From contig CABQHM010000003.1 of assembly GCA_902464015.1 (NCBI GenBank), forward strand, positions 1 to 64,000: a DNA stretch of 64,000 nucleotides, read 5' to 3'. This DNA is from an uncultured Coriobacteriales bacterium (lineage in GTDB: Bacteria; Actinomycetota; Coriobacteriia; Coriobacteriales; UMGS124). Below the pieces are notes generated by a model. The model searched no databases. It saw only the letters and a list, made by a program, of their open reading frames with translations, and had not been told where the DNA came from. Each line of letters starts with the position of its first letter. Within the stretch, counting starts at the first letter, position 1. Below, piece by piece: positions 1 to 9,002 of this stretch. Both the position numbers and the translations under genes were made by a program.

Positions 1-392
1 CGGCCCTGTTCTCAGTCTCGAACAGAGTTACTCTGTAATGAGATGGGAATTAAGGACCTGTAGAAACGCACTGGTGCGACGTGCGCACGTGGTTGGGTGC
101 ACCTGTGGCGCGTTTGCTGGTGCAGGAGTTCTGCTAGCAGGCAAAACAGACCTGCCCGTATCCGCCGCGCATGCAGCAAGGCAGGGGGTCGAACCCCAAC
201 TCCGCCGCTCCCGGGTTTAATCCACCATTCTGCTTGACAACTCATGTATTACCATCTGCCAGGGGTTTTAGAAGAATCACCCGTTTGGGGATTAATGGTC
301 GCGCCCTGCGCCGCGCTACATTTTCAGGTGTTGTGTACCTGCGCGCCTCCGGATTAAGGGACCGGGGCGCCTCACGAGATAGGAGCACATGT
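1..392. other. Leader region without a recognised gene
   Basis: No coding frame here resembles a known protein. The stretch near 182-226 (GGGGGTCGAACCCC followed by a TCCACCA) superficially recalls the 3' end of a tmRNA or tRNA, but the T-loop is a base short and no partner acceptor strand is visible. The segment probably carries the promoter of the flavin reductase that starts at 393. Confidence 0.3.
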
Positions 393-2219
393 ATGGCTGA
401 AATGACTCGTCGTTCGTTCTTCGGCGTTGCCGCGGCGGCTGGCGCGATGGCTGCCATGCCCGCAATCGCAAGCGCCGACGAGGCTGCCGAGGGTGTCACG
501 GTCGGCACCCCGGTCGATGCTCCTGCCAATACCGAGGACGCTGACATCGTTGTCGTCGGCTCTGGCATCGGCGGCTTCTTCGCCTCCATGATCGCCAAGG
601 AGCAGGCTCCCGACGCTGTCGTTGTCATGCTCGAGAAGAACGCCACGCTGGGCGGTTCCACCAACTACGCCGAGTGCAATGGCCCGCAGAAGAATCTCGA
701 CGATGACGCCGCACGTCTGTCCGGTTATCAGTCGGCCTCCAACACGAACTTCATCGCCAACTCCATTCTGCACTATGAGCGCGTCAAGGAGGCCGGCAGC
801 AACGCCGACTGGCTCTTCGGCAAGCACGGATGCGGCTTCTACCAGGCCGGCGTCACCTTCTACGAGGGCGGCAACGGCACCTCGGCCATTGAGAAGCTGA
901 CCCCCATCGCCACCGACGAGGGCGTCGACATCCGCACGAACGCTCGCGCCTTCGCGCTCGTGCTCGCCGACCCCTACACCGTGACCGGCGTGCAGTACGT
1001 CGACGAGACCGGCGCCGTGACGCAGATCAACGCCAAGGCCGTCGTTCTCGCCACGGGCGGCATGTCAACCAACAAGGAACTGCTCGCCCAGTACTCCAGC
1101 CAGGACATGTCCAAGATCATCGGCTGGGGCGAGGGCCAGGACGGCGACGGCCAGCTCATGGCCGAGCAGACCGCGCACGGCCGCGCCAACCACCTCACCG
1201 TGGCGTCCCTCTTTAACAACGTCGGCAACGGCGACGAGTCGCTCGCATACAGCTCGCCGCTCGGCGTGGCCGCGACCATGCAGTACTCCGACCTCTTCGT
1301 CAACGAGTACGGCATCCGCTTCTGCGACGAGTCTGGCGCGGGCGGCCTGGGCACCTCCCAGTCGGGCAAGCTTATCGAGAGCCAGGGCTACGTCTTCTCC
1401 ATCATGGACACCTCGATGAAGGAGAAGTACGAGGCCGGCGGGTGCAGCCGCCACTACTCCGGCTTTGCCGACGCGTGCGTGGGCAGCCCCATCGACTTGA
1501 CCAGCGAGATCGAGGAGTATGCCGACAAAGACTACATCCTCTCTGCCGACACGCTCGACGAGCTCGCCGACAAGCTCGCCGAGAAGGTCCCGACCTTCGT
1601 GAAGGAAGACTTCCTCGCCGAGATCGAGCGCTACAACGGCTTCTGCGCCGCCGGCGCCGACGACGAGTACGGCAAGGGCGCCGACTATCTGTGGCCCTGC
1701 GAGACCGGCCCCTTCTACGCCTTCCAGTGCTGCTCGGGCATGCTGAACACCTGCGGCGGCATCCGCATCGACCGCAACGCCGAGGTCTGCGACGACCGTG
1801 GCAAGCCGATTGCCGGCCTGTTCGCCGCCGGCGTGTGCACGAGCGGCTGGGACGGCGAGGTCTACGGTGGCGGCACCTGCCAGACCGTGGGCATGTGGGC
1901 CGGCTCCAAGGCTGCGCGCTACATCGTTGAGAACATCCTGGGCGGCACCGTTGCCGACGACTGGATGGGCGACGTGAGCCTGCAGGACCAGGCCGGCGGC
2001 CCTGGCGGCGGCGACGCTGCCAAGGGTGGCGAGGCTGCTCTGGGCGACGCCTTCGAGGGCGGCGACAAGCCCGCTGAGGGCGGTGACGCCCCCGCTGGCG
2101 ACGCCCCCGCTGGCGACGCGCCTGCCGAGGGCGGCGACAAGCCTGCCGAGGGCGATGCACCCGCTGAGGGCGGCGAGGCTCCCGCAGGCGACGCCCCCGC
2201 CGAGGCACCTGCGAAGTAA
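393..2219 (+). CDS. Tat-exported FAD-dependent fumarate reductase-like flavin reductase with Gly/Ala/Pro-rich tail
   Basis: A 608-residue flavoprotein of the fumarate reductase/succinate dehydrogenase flavoprotein (FAD_binding_2) family. ATG at 393 is chosen because AGGAG stands 7 bases upstream; the frame is open further upstream but without a Shine-Dalgarno. Residues 5-27 form a Tat signal (MTRRSFFG, hydrophobic stretch, ASA cleavage site). The FAD-binding glycine motif GSGIGG lies at 56-61, a second flavin-binding strand (VVLATGG) follows, and the C-terminal GGGTCQTVGMW segment is typical of the family. There is no FMN_bind domain and no haem CxxCH. Residues about 529-608 are a low-complexity tail built from repeats of GDAPA and EGGDKPAEG, unusual for this family. 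The substrate is unknown; by family the enzyme would reduce an enoate-type acceptor outside the membrane. Confidence 0.85.
   Translation: MAEMTRRSFFGVAAAAGAMAAMPAIASADEAAEGVTVGTPVDAPANTEDADIVVVGSGIGGFFASMIAKEQAPDAVVVMLEKNATLGGSTNYAECNGPQKNLDDDAARLSGYQSASNTNFIANSILHYERVKEAGSNADWLFGKHGCGFYQAGVTFYEGGNGTSAIEKLTPIATDEGVDIRTNARAFALVLADPYTVTGVQYVDETGAVTQINAKAVVLATGGMSTNKELLAQYSSQDMSKIIGWGEGQDGDGQLMAEQTAHGRANHLTVASLFNNVGNGDESLAYSSPLGVAATMQYSDLFVNEYGIRFCDESGAGGLGTSQSGKLIESQGYVFSIMDTSMKEKYEAGGCSRHYSGFADACVGSPIDLTSEIEEYADKDYILSADTLDELADKLAEKVPTFVKEDFLAEIERYNGFCAAGADDEYGKGADYLWPCETGPFYAFQCCSGMLNTCGGIRIDRNAEVCDDRGKPIAGLFAAGVCTSGWDGEVYGGGTCQTVGMWAGSKAARYIVENILGGTVADDWMGDVSLQDQAGGPGGGDAAKGGEAALGDAFEGGDKPAEGGDAPAGDAPAGDAPAEGGDKPAEGDAPAEGGEAPAGDAPAEAPAK
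2040..2216 (+). repeat. Imperfect short tandem repeats encoding the flavin reductase tail
   Basis: The coding sequence repeats GGCGACGCCCCCGCTGAGGG-like units that translate to GDAPAEGG and GGDKPAEG. Such a tract is prone to length change by slippage and may act as a flexible linker or cell-wall spacer. Directly visible; function is inferred. Confidence 0.7.
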
Positions 2220-2428
2220 GGCCTAACAGTCTGTCAATCAGTGCATGGCAAGAGGTCCCTGGAACTGCCCAGCTCCGGGGGCCTTTTCCTGTTTTTCAGC
2301 CCTGCAAATTCCGATAAGGTCAGGTCTTGCCCGTATTGGTGCGGTGATAGAATTCGCAGCATACGAGGGCGGCCGCGGGCCGGCATGGCGCGCGGTTCGA
2401 CCTGGGACCCAACGACAGGGGGCATACC

Positions 2429-4087
2429 ATGCAGCGACAGAACATTGACCGACGGTGCGCACTGAGCCTCGGAGCAGCAGGGGCAACAATGCTCGCAGGC
2501 GCAGCGATAGCAGGCAAATCAGTCGGCCTGACCAGCGCCATGGCCGAAGAGGCGCCCGAGTCCCTCGACGCCACCTTCGGCGACGTCGACGCCTTTGAGG
2601 CGAACCTGGAGGCGGCGGGGTGTGTCGTTCAGCGCGGTGAGCTGCGCCTGCTCGACACGTTGCAGCTGGCAAGCGAAGGCAAGCTCATTTCCTGCTTCGG
2701 CAACAATGCCGGCTCGCATTACCTGGTGAATTTTCTGCCGCCTGCGCCCAACCAGGACCCTGCGCCTGCTGATGAGGAGCACGGTTGGCCGGCCGAGGAA
2801 CCGGGCGTGGGCTATGTCGCCGGCGCCGAGGGCAACTATCCCGCCAACCCCTATTTCAGTCCTGTGGGCTGGACGTACAAGCTACGCTCCGACGAGGCAG
2901 TCGTCATGGCGGGTCCCATGCCGCCTGCGTGCGTGTACTTCTCGCTCATCAACTACATTCTGCTCGCCTCCGTCAAACCGGAGCGGGACTACACCAACGC
3001 GAAGGGCTTCTTCGCGGTAGACGCCGGTGAGGGCGGTACGTACCATCCCGTGTTCGGCAGCATCGGCATGCCGTACAACCAATTCGGCATGGCTACCGAG
3101 GCTACGCCCGGCGCGTGCCCCGGCCCTGTGACGAACGTGGAGGCGCAGTCGTTCGGTGCGCGCTTCGTGTATGTGATGACGGGTGACGCCACCACGCTCG
3201 AGACGGTCGAGGCGGCGCTCGAGGCGGCGGGCTTCGGCGCGGGCGTTGTCAATGAGGCGCTCCTGCCTGCTCAGACGCTCAACATGGGCCTGGAAGCGGG
3301 CAAGGATACCTTCTGCACGCTGGCGCGCATTTCCCAGCCGGCCGACGGCGAGGCCATGGACGCCTGGATTGCCTCTTTGGCCGAGACCATGCGTGTCGTG
3401 CGCGTCACGCCTTCCGCACCCAATGACGCGCCCTTGGCGGCGGAGCCCATCACGACGCGTGGCACGGGCGTGCACGAGATTGCGGCGTTGCCCCATGCGG
3501 CGGCCGACCTCGAGGCAATCCGTGGGGCAATCATCGCCCAGTATGCCGACGAGTACGACTACGAGGAGCCGGCGGTGGACATCGCCGTGCCCGAGGGCAT
3601 GACTTCCTATTTCAACGACACCAACTCTCAGGGCGACAACCACGACACGACGTATCTCATGACCGAGAACTTCACGCTGACCTCCGACGATGACTTCGTC
3701 GTGGTGTACGGCGTGAACCACACCACCACCGGAAAGGCCGTCTACTCCAACGCCGTCCTGTATGCTCGCCCCATGCTCAACGGCGTGTGCAGCATCTACA
3801 ATGGCCTGTTCGAAGGCTCCGCCGCGCAGTACCTGCCCGAGGGCGCGGACAACGCCGACGGGTACTACGTCTACAAGATGGCGCGTCCTGGTTGGTCGGG
3901 CGCCGACGAGTTCACGGCCGAGATACCGTACAGCACCGGCAACGAGCAGGGCATATATTACGGAGTGGACAACGACAACACGGTTCTCGCGGCCTTCCGA
4001 GCTTACATCGAGCCCGAGACGGGCGTGGGCGCGTCCTACTACGAGATCGTCTACGACCGCGCCATCGTGTTCCACCGCCGCGCGTAG
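2429..4087 (+). CDS. Exported protein of unknown function
   Basis: A 552-residue protein I do not recognise. The N-terminus (QNIDRRCALSLGAAGATMLA, then a long hydrophobic Ala/Gly stretch) looks like a Tat or Sec export signal with cleavage near AMA-EE (residues 36-38). The mature part is acidic and rich in aromatic residues, without a cofactor motif I can name. It follows the flavin reductase by about 210 bases, with weak ribosome binding (ACAGGGGG), so it may be co-transcribed or have its own promoter. Similar exported proteins of unknown role are common beside Eggerthellaceae respiratory genes, which is all the context suggests. Confidence 0.6.
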   Translation: MQRQNIDRRCALSLGAAGATMLAGAAIAGKSVGLTSAMAEEAPESLDATFGDVDAFEANLEAAGCVVQRGELRLLDTLQLASEGKLISCFGNNAGSHYLVNFLPPAPNQDPAPADEEHGWPAEEPGVGYVAGAEGNYPANPYFSPVGWTYKLRSDEAVVMAGPMPPACVYFSLINYILLASVKPERDYTNAKGFFAVDAGEGGTYHPVFGSIGMPYNQFGMATEATPGACPGPVTNVEAQSFGARFVYVMTGDATTLETVEAALEAAGFGAGVVNEALLPAQTLNMGLEAGKDTFCTLARISQPADGEAMDAWIASLAETMRVVRVTPSAPNDAPLAAEPITTRGTGVHEIAALPHAAADLEAIRGAIIAQYADEYDYEEPAVDIAVPEGMTSYFNDTNSQGDNHDTTYLMTENFTLTSDDDFVVVYGVNHTTTGKAVYSNAVLYARPMLNGVCSIYNGLFEGSAAQYLPEGADNADGYYVYKMARPGWSGADEFTAEIPYSTGNEQGIYYGVDNDNTVLAAFRAYIEPETGVGASYYEIVYDRAIVFHRRA

Positions 4088-4697
4088 AGGTCTGGGCAGC
4101 GCGTCGGCCATCCACCGCGCGCGCCGCCTTGTCGAGCAGCTTGCGGACGGCGGGCCTGCCGCCCTGCAGGGCATTTCACGTGGGGTGAGCTCCCGGCCTG
4201 CTCAATCGGCGGCCACTTGAGAGGATTTTCACCCAGTGAGGAGGGCGGCAGCTGGCGGCACACCCTCACCCAGGCGGTCCTGTGGCGCCCCCGCCGCAGG
4301 ACCCTCGCGCTCCTCTCTGGTGTACAGGGGGGTCTCCTATGGCCAGGGATCGGCCACCATTGGCAGAGAAACGAGTTTCGGAGTAGCGAGAACGTCGATT
4401 GGCTGCCCTCTCGGCGAGTTTTGCTGGGCGCGGAGGCTCGGATTGCTCGTTTTGGCCCCCTTTTCGCGCCTCGGGGAGCCTTTGAATCTCATCCATGAGT
4501 GACTGTTTGAGGGATATGTGGGCCTGAGGGCCAAGGGCCCGAGCGCGTGCGGGGCTGATTTGCGCGGCATCCGCTTGTTCGTTCACCCATCTGCCTACCC
4601 TTGATACCTTTTGGTCGTTCAGGACGTACACTTTTATCGCATGCCTTGCGACAGATGTGTTCGAGAAGACGCCAACGACCGGGATGGGAGGCGCGAC
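4088..4697. other. Intergenic stretch with no recognised gene
   Basis: About 600 bases between two plus-strand genes. Only short open frames of poor composition exist; none resembles a known protein. Small GC-rich inverted repeats occur (for example CCTGTGGCG...CGCCGCAGG around 4279-4303), but no terminator with a T-run was found. Confidence 0.5.
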
Positions 4698-6773
4698 ATG
4701 GCGGATGTGACTGGGGAGGTGCCCGAATCGTCGACGGATGACATCGAGCTCGGGGTGCCGACAGGCGCAGAGCTGTCCGAGGGCGCAGCTGGGAGGCTGC
4801 CAAACGTCGACAGGCGCGAGGCAAACAGGGAAGACCTGCTAGACGATGGTGAGTCTGGTGCATCGCCGTATGCCGCACATGCAAGGTGCCTCGTGGTCTA
4901 CGCTGCCAAAGCGGCTGTGGTGCTTGGCTTGCTGGGCATCTTCGCAGTTCAAGCGCCCGCGATGCCTCCCATTGCCATTGCTTTGATTTGGTCGGCCTTG
5001 AGCGCAGCGTGCTCGCTGGGCACTGTGCATCAGTGCGTGATGCGCAAGTTGCGCCGTCAGATTGAGTTCAAAGAGGGCGGGCGTGCGGCACGCTTCAACA
5101 ACGGGCGCACCCTTTGCTTCATCGTGTCGTTCGTCGTCTCGGCGATAGGCGTTGCAAGCCTGATGTTTGCCGTTGCGACCTGGGACGCTGTGCAGTGGTG
5201 CCTTGCCGTCGCCGCAGTGCCCCTGCTTGCCGTTGCGTCGCATGTGGTGGGCAATCGGCTGAAAGAGGAGTTTGAGCCGGCCTTCTGGGCATCGAGGTCC
5301 CTGCTCGTGGGCGTGGGCATCACGCTTGCTGCCCTTGTCGTTGGAGCGCTTGTCATCTCGGCCATCGAGCCGACGCCCCAGGTCACGAGCGCTGCCCAGG
5401 CTTTCAAAGAGGCACCGCAACCGTTTGACGGCTCCCCATCGGCCCTCATGTCCGAGGTGGGCAGGCTCATAGCACTTGTAGACGGTCTCTCGTCGTTCGG
5501 CCTGTCTCAGGCGGCGGTGGTAAACCTTGCGCTCTACCGGGTCGTGCACGGCGTTTTGATGTTGGCGTCATTCGGGGCCTTGGTTGGCATATTTGCAACG
5601 TGCCTGCTAGACCCCGCAGAACTCAAGCGCGTGTTCCTGCCTCTCGAGGCGGCGAAGGACCCCTCCCGTCCCCAGCCTCTCATGTGCAGGTACGTGGCGG
5701 CGGCGTGCGTCGCGCCGGCGGTGCTCGCCGTGGGTTTCCTTGCAGCCGACCACGCGGCGGCTTATGCTGTGCAGACGCAGGAGGTCACGGCAGCCGAGGC
5801 GTTCGTGCGCGACCAGGTGGACCTGGCGGTGTTCGTGCTCGACGGGCAGTACTACGAATACCAGGGTGTCCAGGACCTGATGAGCGAGACGTCCGAGAAG
5901 GCTGCCCAGCTCGAGGCCGATGCCCGTGCCGAGCTCGTGCCCCTCGTCAACGGGTTCTTCGACGGGTGCCTGGGCAATGTGGACGCTTTCCTCGACTGGT
6001 ACTACAGCTTGCTGGGTGATTATGAGCAGCTTGCGATGCAAATCGCGCAATACGTCGCCGGAAGCACCGATGATTATGCCGTCGAGCAGCTCACCTCCCA
6101 TCTTGAGGACGGCTTCGACGATGCCGGCTTGTCGGAGAAGTGGGCGGGTTATCAGGAGCAGGCGGCGGCCCTGGAGGACGACTTCTATGCGCGTATGGCC
6201 GAGTTGAAGTTTGAAGACGACGTGCCCGACTGGCTTGTGAAGAAGAGCGAGGTCATCGAGCGGGAAGACTTGCTCAAGGTGTTCGCACCCGCGCAGAGCT
6301 TCATGAGCAGGGAGATGCGCGTGGTGGCAGGTGGTACGGCCGGCGTCGCGACGGGTGTGGCGACCAAGACGCTTGTAAGCAAGGCTGCCGACAAGGGATT
6401 CTTCAAGGGGCTCACGAAGCTGGTGGAGAAGGTCGCCGCTAAGGTCGGGACAAGGGCCGCGGAGGCGGCGGTCGGCAGTGCCATCGGGGGCGCTGTGGGT
6501 GCAGTGGGAGGCTCGGCTGTGCCTGTCGCGGGCACTGCGGCGGGAGGTGCCGCCGGTGCGGTGGCTGGCGCGGCGATTGTGACGGGCGTGGGCATCGGCG
6601 TCGACTACGGCCTGCTCAAGGTGGATGAGCTGCTGAACCGCGACGCTTACCGCCAGGAGATCGTCGACAGCATCGAGGACGCCCGTGCCGAGATGCTCGC
6701 CACAATCGAACCTGCGGATGAGGGCGGCGAGAACGAAGGGGTTGCAAGTGATAGCGATTCGCTTGCCGAATGA
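4698..6773 (+). CDS. Large multi-pass membrane protein of unknown function
   Basis: A 691-residue protein not assignable to a family. ATG 4698 is preferred because GGGAGG lies 6 bases upstream; a TTG start at 4611 would lengthen it. The first 60 residues are acidic and soluble. Then several hydrophobic segments follow, in roughly residues 65-245 and 285-375, including two helical hairpins. A long acidic, coiled, probably extracytoplasmic stretch comes next. Near the C-terminus is a glycine-zipper run (AIGGAVGAVGGSAVPVAGTA and continuation), followed by an amphipathic tail. The glycine zipper is reminiscent of membrane-inserting or pore-lining segments, but that is only analogy. Confidence 0.6.
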   Translation: MADVTGEVPESSTDDIELGVPTGAELSEGAAGRLPNVDRREANREDLLDDGESGASPYAAHARCLVVYAAKAAVVLGLLGIFAVQAPAMPPIAIALIWSALSAACSLGTVHQCVMRKLRRQIEFKEGGRAARFNNGRTLCFIVSFVVSAIGVASLMFAVATWDAVQWCLAVAAVPLLAVASHVVGNRLKEEFEPAFWASRSLLVGVGITLAALVVGALVISAIEPTPQVTSAAQAFKEAPQPFDGSPSALMSEVGRLIALVDGLSSFGLSQAAVVNLALYRVVHGVLMLASFGALVGIFATCLLDPAELKRVFLPLEAAKDPSRPQPLMCRYVAAACVAPAVLAVGFLAADHAAAYAVQTQEVTAAEAFVRDQVDLAVFVLDGQYYEYQGVQDLMSETSEKAAQLEADARAELVPLVNGFFDGCLGNVDAFLDWYYSLLGDYEQLAMQIAQYVAGSTDDYAVEQLTSHLEDGFDDAGLSEKWAGYQEQAAALEDDFYARMAELKFEDDVPDWLVKKSEVIEREDLLKVFAPAQSFMSREMRVVAGGTAGVATGVATKTLVSKAADKGFFKGLTKLVEKVAAKVGTRAAEAAVGSAIGGAVGAVGGSAVPVAGTAAGGAAGAVAGAAIVTGVGIGVDYGLLKVDELLNRDAYRQEIVDSIEDARAEMLATIEPADEGGENEGVASDSDSLAE

Positions 6774-6860
6774 CCTGAGAAGCCGAGCATGAGTTGATGG
6801 AGGCCTGATTGGCAGTGCATCATGTTGGTGCGCGATGAAAAGGTACCTTGCGGCTCCGAT

Positions 6861-6922
6861 GCGCCTGCTTGAGCAAACTTTGCAGGCGCAGTCCTTCGAC
6901 TGGCTTGCGGTCGAAGGACTGC
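6861..6922. terminator. Two adjacent hairpins between convergent genes
   Basis: GCGCCTGC (6861-6868) pairs with GCAGGCGC (6882-6889), and GCAGTCCTTCGAC (6888-6900) pairs perfectly with GTCGAAGGACTGC (6910-6922). The site lies between the plus-strand membrane-protein gene and the end of the minus-strand ATPase gene. A bidirectional terminator is likely, although there is no long T-run. Confidence 0.5.
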
Positions 6923-6948
6923 CAAGGTTTGTCGGACCCGTTGTTTTC

Positions 6949-8223
6949 CTACACCGCCCAGACGGGAAACGCCCAGGCTCGCTCGCTCACGGGGTAGGTA
7001 TCCTGTGCCATGCACATGATGCACCCGCAGCCGATGTCCCTCTTGAATGCGGCGAGTTCCTCGGGGATGTCATCTTGTGCAACGGGATCGAGAACGCCCA
7101 GGTTACGCGTGTCTTTTATGCTTGGTGATGCGGTTTTCTTCACCTCGATGGGGTAGAGTGTGCCGTCGCGTTCCATGAGTATGTCTATCTCACGCTTGTC
7201 ATTGTTGCGGAAGAAGTACAGCGGTGGTCGCGTGCCAGCGTTGACGAAGCTACGGTAGACCTCTCCAAATGCATAGGTCTCGAAGAATTGGCCCGACATG
7301 GCCCCCGCCTCGAGGACGGCGGGGTTTGTCCAGCCCGAGAGATAGGAGGCCAGGCCGGTATCGAGGAAGTGCATGATGGGCTGTTTTGAGAGGCGTTTGA
7401 GAAGGTTGTTTGCGTAAGGTTGCACGACTTTGACGAGGTAGGAGCTCGTGAGCAGCGACAGCCAGGTCTTGGCGGTCTTCTCGCTGATGTCCGCAAGGCG
7501 GGCGAGGTCGGCATAAACGACGGGCTTACCGGTGAGCGCTGCGCATGCCGTCATGAAGCTGCGGAACTTGAGTTCGTCGCCCACCTGGGCAAGGTCGCGG
7601 ATGTCGCGCATGATGTACGTGTCGAGGTACGACTCGTAACCGCCCGCGCGCAAATCGTCGGGCAGGGCTCGTATGGCGGGAAGGGATCCTTTGCAGATGT
7701 CGGCGTACACCTCGGTGACGTCACGCGCCTGGCGGGTGCTGACGCGCCGCATGAAGTAATCGGGGGTCGCGCCGAACGTTTCCGAGGGGGCACCGTATAT
7801 CTCCGAGGCTGACAGGCCGAGCATCTCAACCACCCCAGCGCGGCCTGCGAGCGATTCGGAGACGGCTGACATGAGATGGAAGGGCTGCGAGCCTGTGAGC
7901 CAGAACAGGCCGGTCTGCTCGGACGAGTCGACGACCTCCTTGATATAAGGGAGAAGCTCGGGAGCCTTCTGTATCTCGTCGATAAGAATCGGTGGGTGGT
8001 AACGCTGCAAGAAGAGCGCCGGGTCGGTTTTTGCAACCTGACGAATCGAGGTGTTGTCGAGGCTGACATACGAACGTGCGATGTCTCGTTCCTGTGATTC
8101 CTGCTCCATGAGGTGCTTGAGCATCGTGGTCTTGCCGACCTGTCTGGGGCCGGTGACGACGACGACCTTGAAGTGCTGCGAGTAGCGCTTGACAACGGGT
8201 TCTAGTGCGCGCGGGATGTACAT
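6949..8223 (-). CDS. AAA ATPase with DUF4143 domain
   Basis: A 424-residue ATPase of the AAA_14/DUF4143 family. The Walker A motif GPRQVGKT is at residues 25-32, and a Walker B strand (PILIDEIQKAPELL) follows. The C-terminal half carries the DUF4143 part, ending in a restriction-endonuclease-like segment (REIDILMERDGTLYPIEVKK) that has the D-x(n)-ExK pattern. The start is taken at MYIPRALEP (8223), directly after a perfect palindrome; an upstream in-frame TTG or GTG at 8301 is less likely because the reading would run through the palindrome. Family members are widespread, usually stand alone and are often horizontally mobile; their cellular role is not settled. Confidence 0.85.
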   Translation of the reverse strand: MYIPRALEPVVKRYSQHFKVVVVTGPRQVGKTTMLKHLMEQESQERDIARSYVSLDNTSIRQVAKTDPALFLQRYHPPILIDEIQKAPELLPYIKEVVDSSEQTGLFWLTGSQPFHLMSAVSESLAGRAGVVEMLGLSASEIYGAPSETFGATPDYFMRRVSTRQARDVTEVYADICKGSLPAIRALPDDLRAGGYESYLDTYIMRDIRDLAQVGDELKFRSFMTACAALTGKPVVYADLARLADISEKTAKTWLSLLTSSYLVKVVQPYANNLLKRLSKQPIMHFLDTGLASYLSGWTNPAVLEAGAMSGQFFETYAFGEVYRSFVNAGTRPPLYFFRNNDKREIDILMERDGTLYPIEVKKTASPSIKDTRNLGVLDPVAQDDIPEELAAFKRDIGCGCIMCMAQDTYPVSERAWAFPVWAV

Positions 8224-8231
8224 GCAAGCCT

Positions 8232-8276
8232 CAATTCTCTCAAATCCGGAATGTAACTCCGGATTTGAGAGAATTG
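8232..8276. promoter_or_regulatory. Perfect 19-bp inverted repeat in front of the ATPase gene
   Basis: Left arm CAATTCTCTCAAATCCGGA (8232-8250), 7-base spacer, and an exactly complementary right arm (8258-8276). It begins 8 bases upstream of the ATPase start codon, so it covers the promoter or the 5' untranslated region of that gene. It may be an operator for autoregulation or a leader hairpin that hides the ribosome binding site. The perfection of the arms implies recent origin or selection. Confidence 0.75.
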
Positions 8277-8339
8277 TAGCACAGGGCAAGATGAATCCCA
8301 TCCCGTACTCTTGCCTGCTTGCTACCGCCGCTCGAACGT

Positions 8340-8480
8340 CTACGCCACAAGCTTGAGGTAATCGACGATGGGCAGGTGCTGGGGACAGGCGCGCTCGCAG
8401 GCCCGGCAGCCGCTGCGCTCGCTGGCGCCGCCGTGGTCGCGCGTCCAGCTGCGGTAGATCACGGCCCTGCGTGGAAAAAT
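8340..8480 (-). pseudogene. C-terminal fragment of an aldo/keto reductase with ferredoxin-like tail
   Basis: On the minus strand the frame ending at the stop 8340-8342 reads ...RSGCRACERACPQHLPIVDY LKLVA. The C-x2-C-x3-CPQHLPI pattern is the iron-sulfur tail typical of bacterial aldo/keto reductases. Only about 45 residues remain; the catalytic barrel is missing and the fragment abuts a plus-strand dihydrouridine synthase fragment. Confidence 0.6.
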
Positions 8481-8744
8481 CGCGGCCTCGACGTCGTGCC
8501 GCAGCTGCTCACGAAGAACGCCGACGAATTTGTGTGGGCGGCGGGAATGCTTGCCGACATGGGGTCCCGCGAGGTCAACCTCAATGTGGGGTGCTCCTCG
8601 GGTGTCGTCGTTGCCAAGGGGAAGGGCTTGGGCTTCCTGCGTGACCTTGAGGGCCTCGAGGCGTTCCCGTGCGACGTGTGTAGCCGCTCTCCTATCTCCG
8701 TGTCGGTCAAGATGGGGGTCGGCGTCACGTCCGACGTCGAGTAA
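8481..8744 (+). pseudogene. Internal fragment of a tRNA-dihydrouridine synthase
   Basis: The plus frame from 8481 reads RGLDVVPQLLTKNADEFVWA and then EVNLNVGCSSGVVVAKGKG, SRSPISVSVKMGVGV. This is the central part of a Dus-family flavoenzyme, including the catalytic-cysteine region, where NxGCP is changed to NVGCS. Both the N-terminal third and the C-terminal third are missing, so it is a relic. The open frame reaches back to 8319 but its first 50 residues are antisense to the aldo/keto reductase relic. Confidence 0.7.
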
Positions 8745-8917
8745 AAGTGCTGCTCAAGGATGCGTTGCGGTGCCCGTTTGAGGGCATCGGCAAGCCTGAG
8801 CCCCTGCGGTTCGAGCTTTCGGGGGCATGGTCGCGGCGAATCGACGAGGCGAACCAGTTGCTGTATACCGTCGACGACGATTGTCCCACCGTTCTCTTCG
8901 CCCGCGACCACTACTGA
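8732..8917 (+). pseudogene. C-terminal fragment of a YoeB/Txe-type mRNA interferase toxin
   Basis: The frame ending at TGA 8915-8917 reads VLLKDALRCPFEGIGKPEPL, then SGAWSRRIDEANQLLYTVDD and a final ARDHY. This matches about the last 57 residues of YoeB (about 84 in full), including the conserved WSRRI and the C-terminal His-Tyr needed for activity. The N-terminal third and any YefM antitoxin are absent. It starts inside the end of the dihydrouridine synthase relic in another frame. Confidence 0.75.
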
Positions 8918-9002
8918 GCGTCGCGGGCGTCTGGCGGACTACAATTCTTTTGCCAATTATCGGGCGCCCTTGTTGGGGCGCACGGGAGAAAGGACGTGTC
9001 TT

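Noticed and set aside
1..230. Possible tmRNA or tRNA 3' end (GGGGGTCGAACCCC ... TCCACCA)
   Set aside because: The T-loop is a base short, no matching acceptor 5' strand or tag-peptide frame is visible, and spacing to the CCA is wrong.
2882..4174. A 430-codon open frame antisense to the exported unknown protein
   Set aside because: Arg/His-rich shadow composition; the sense frame has an export signal and normal composition.
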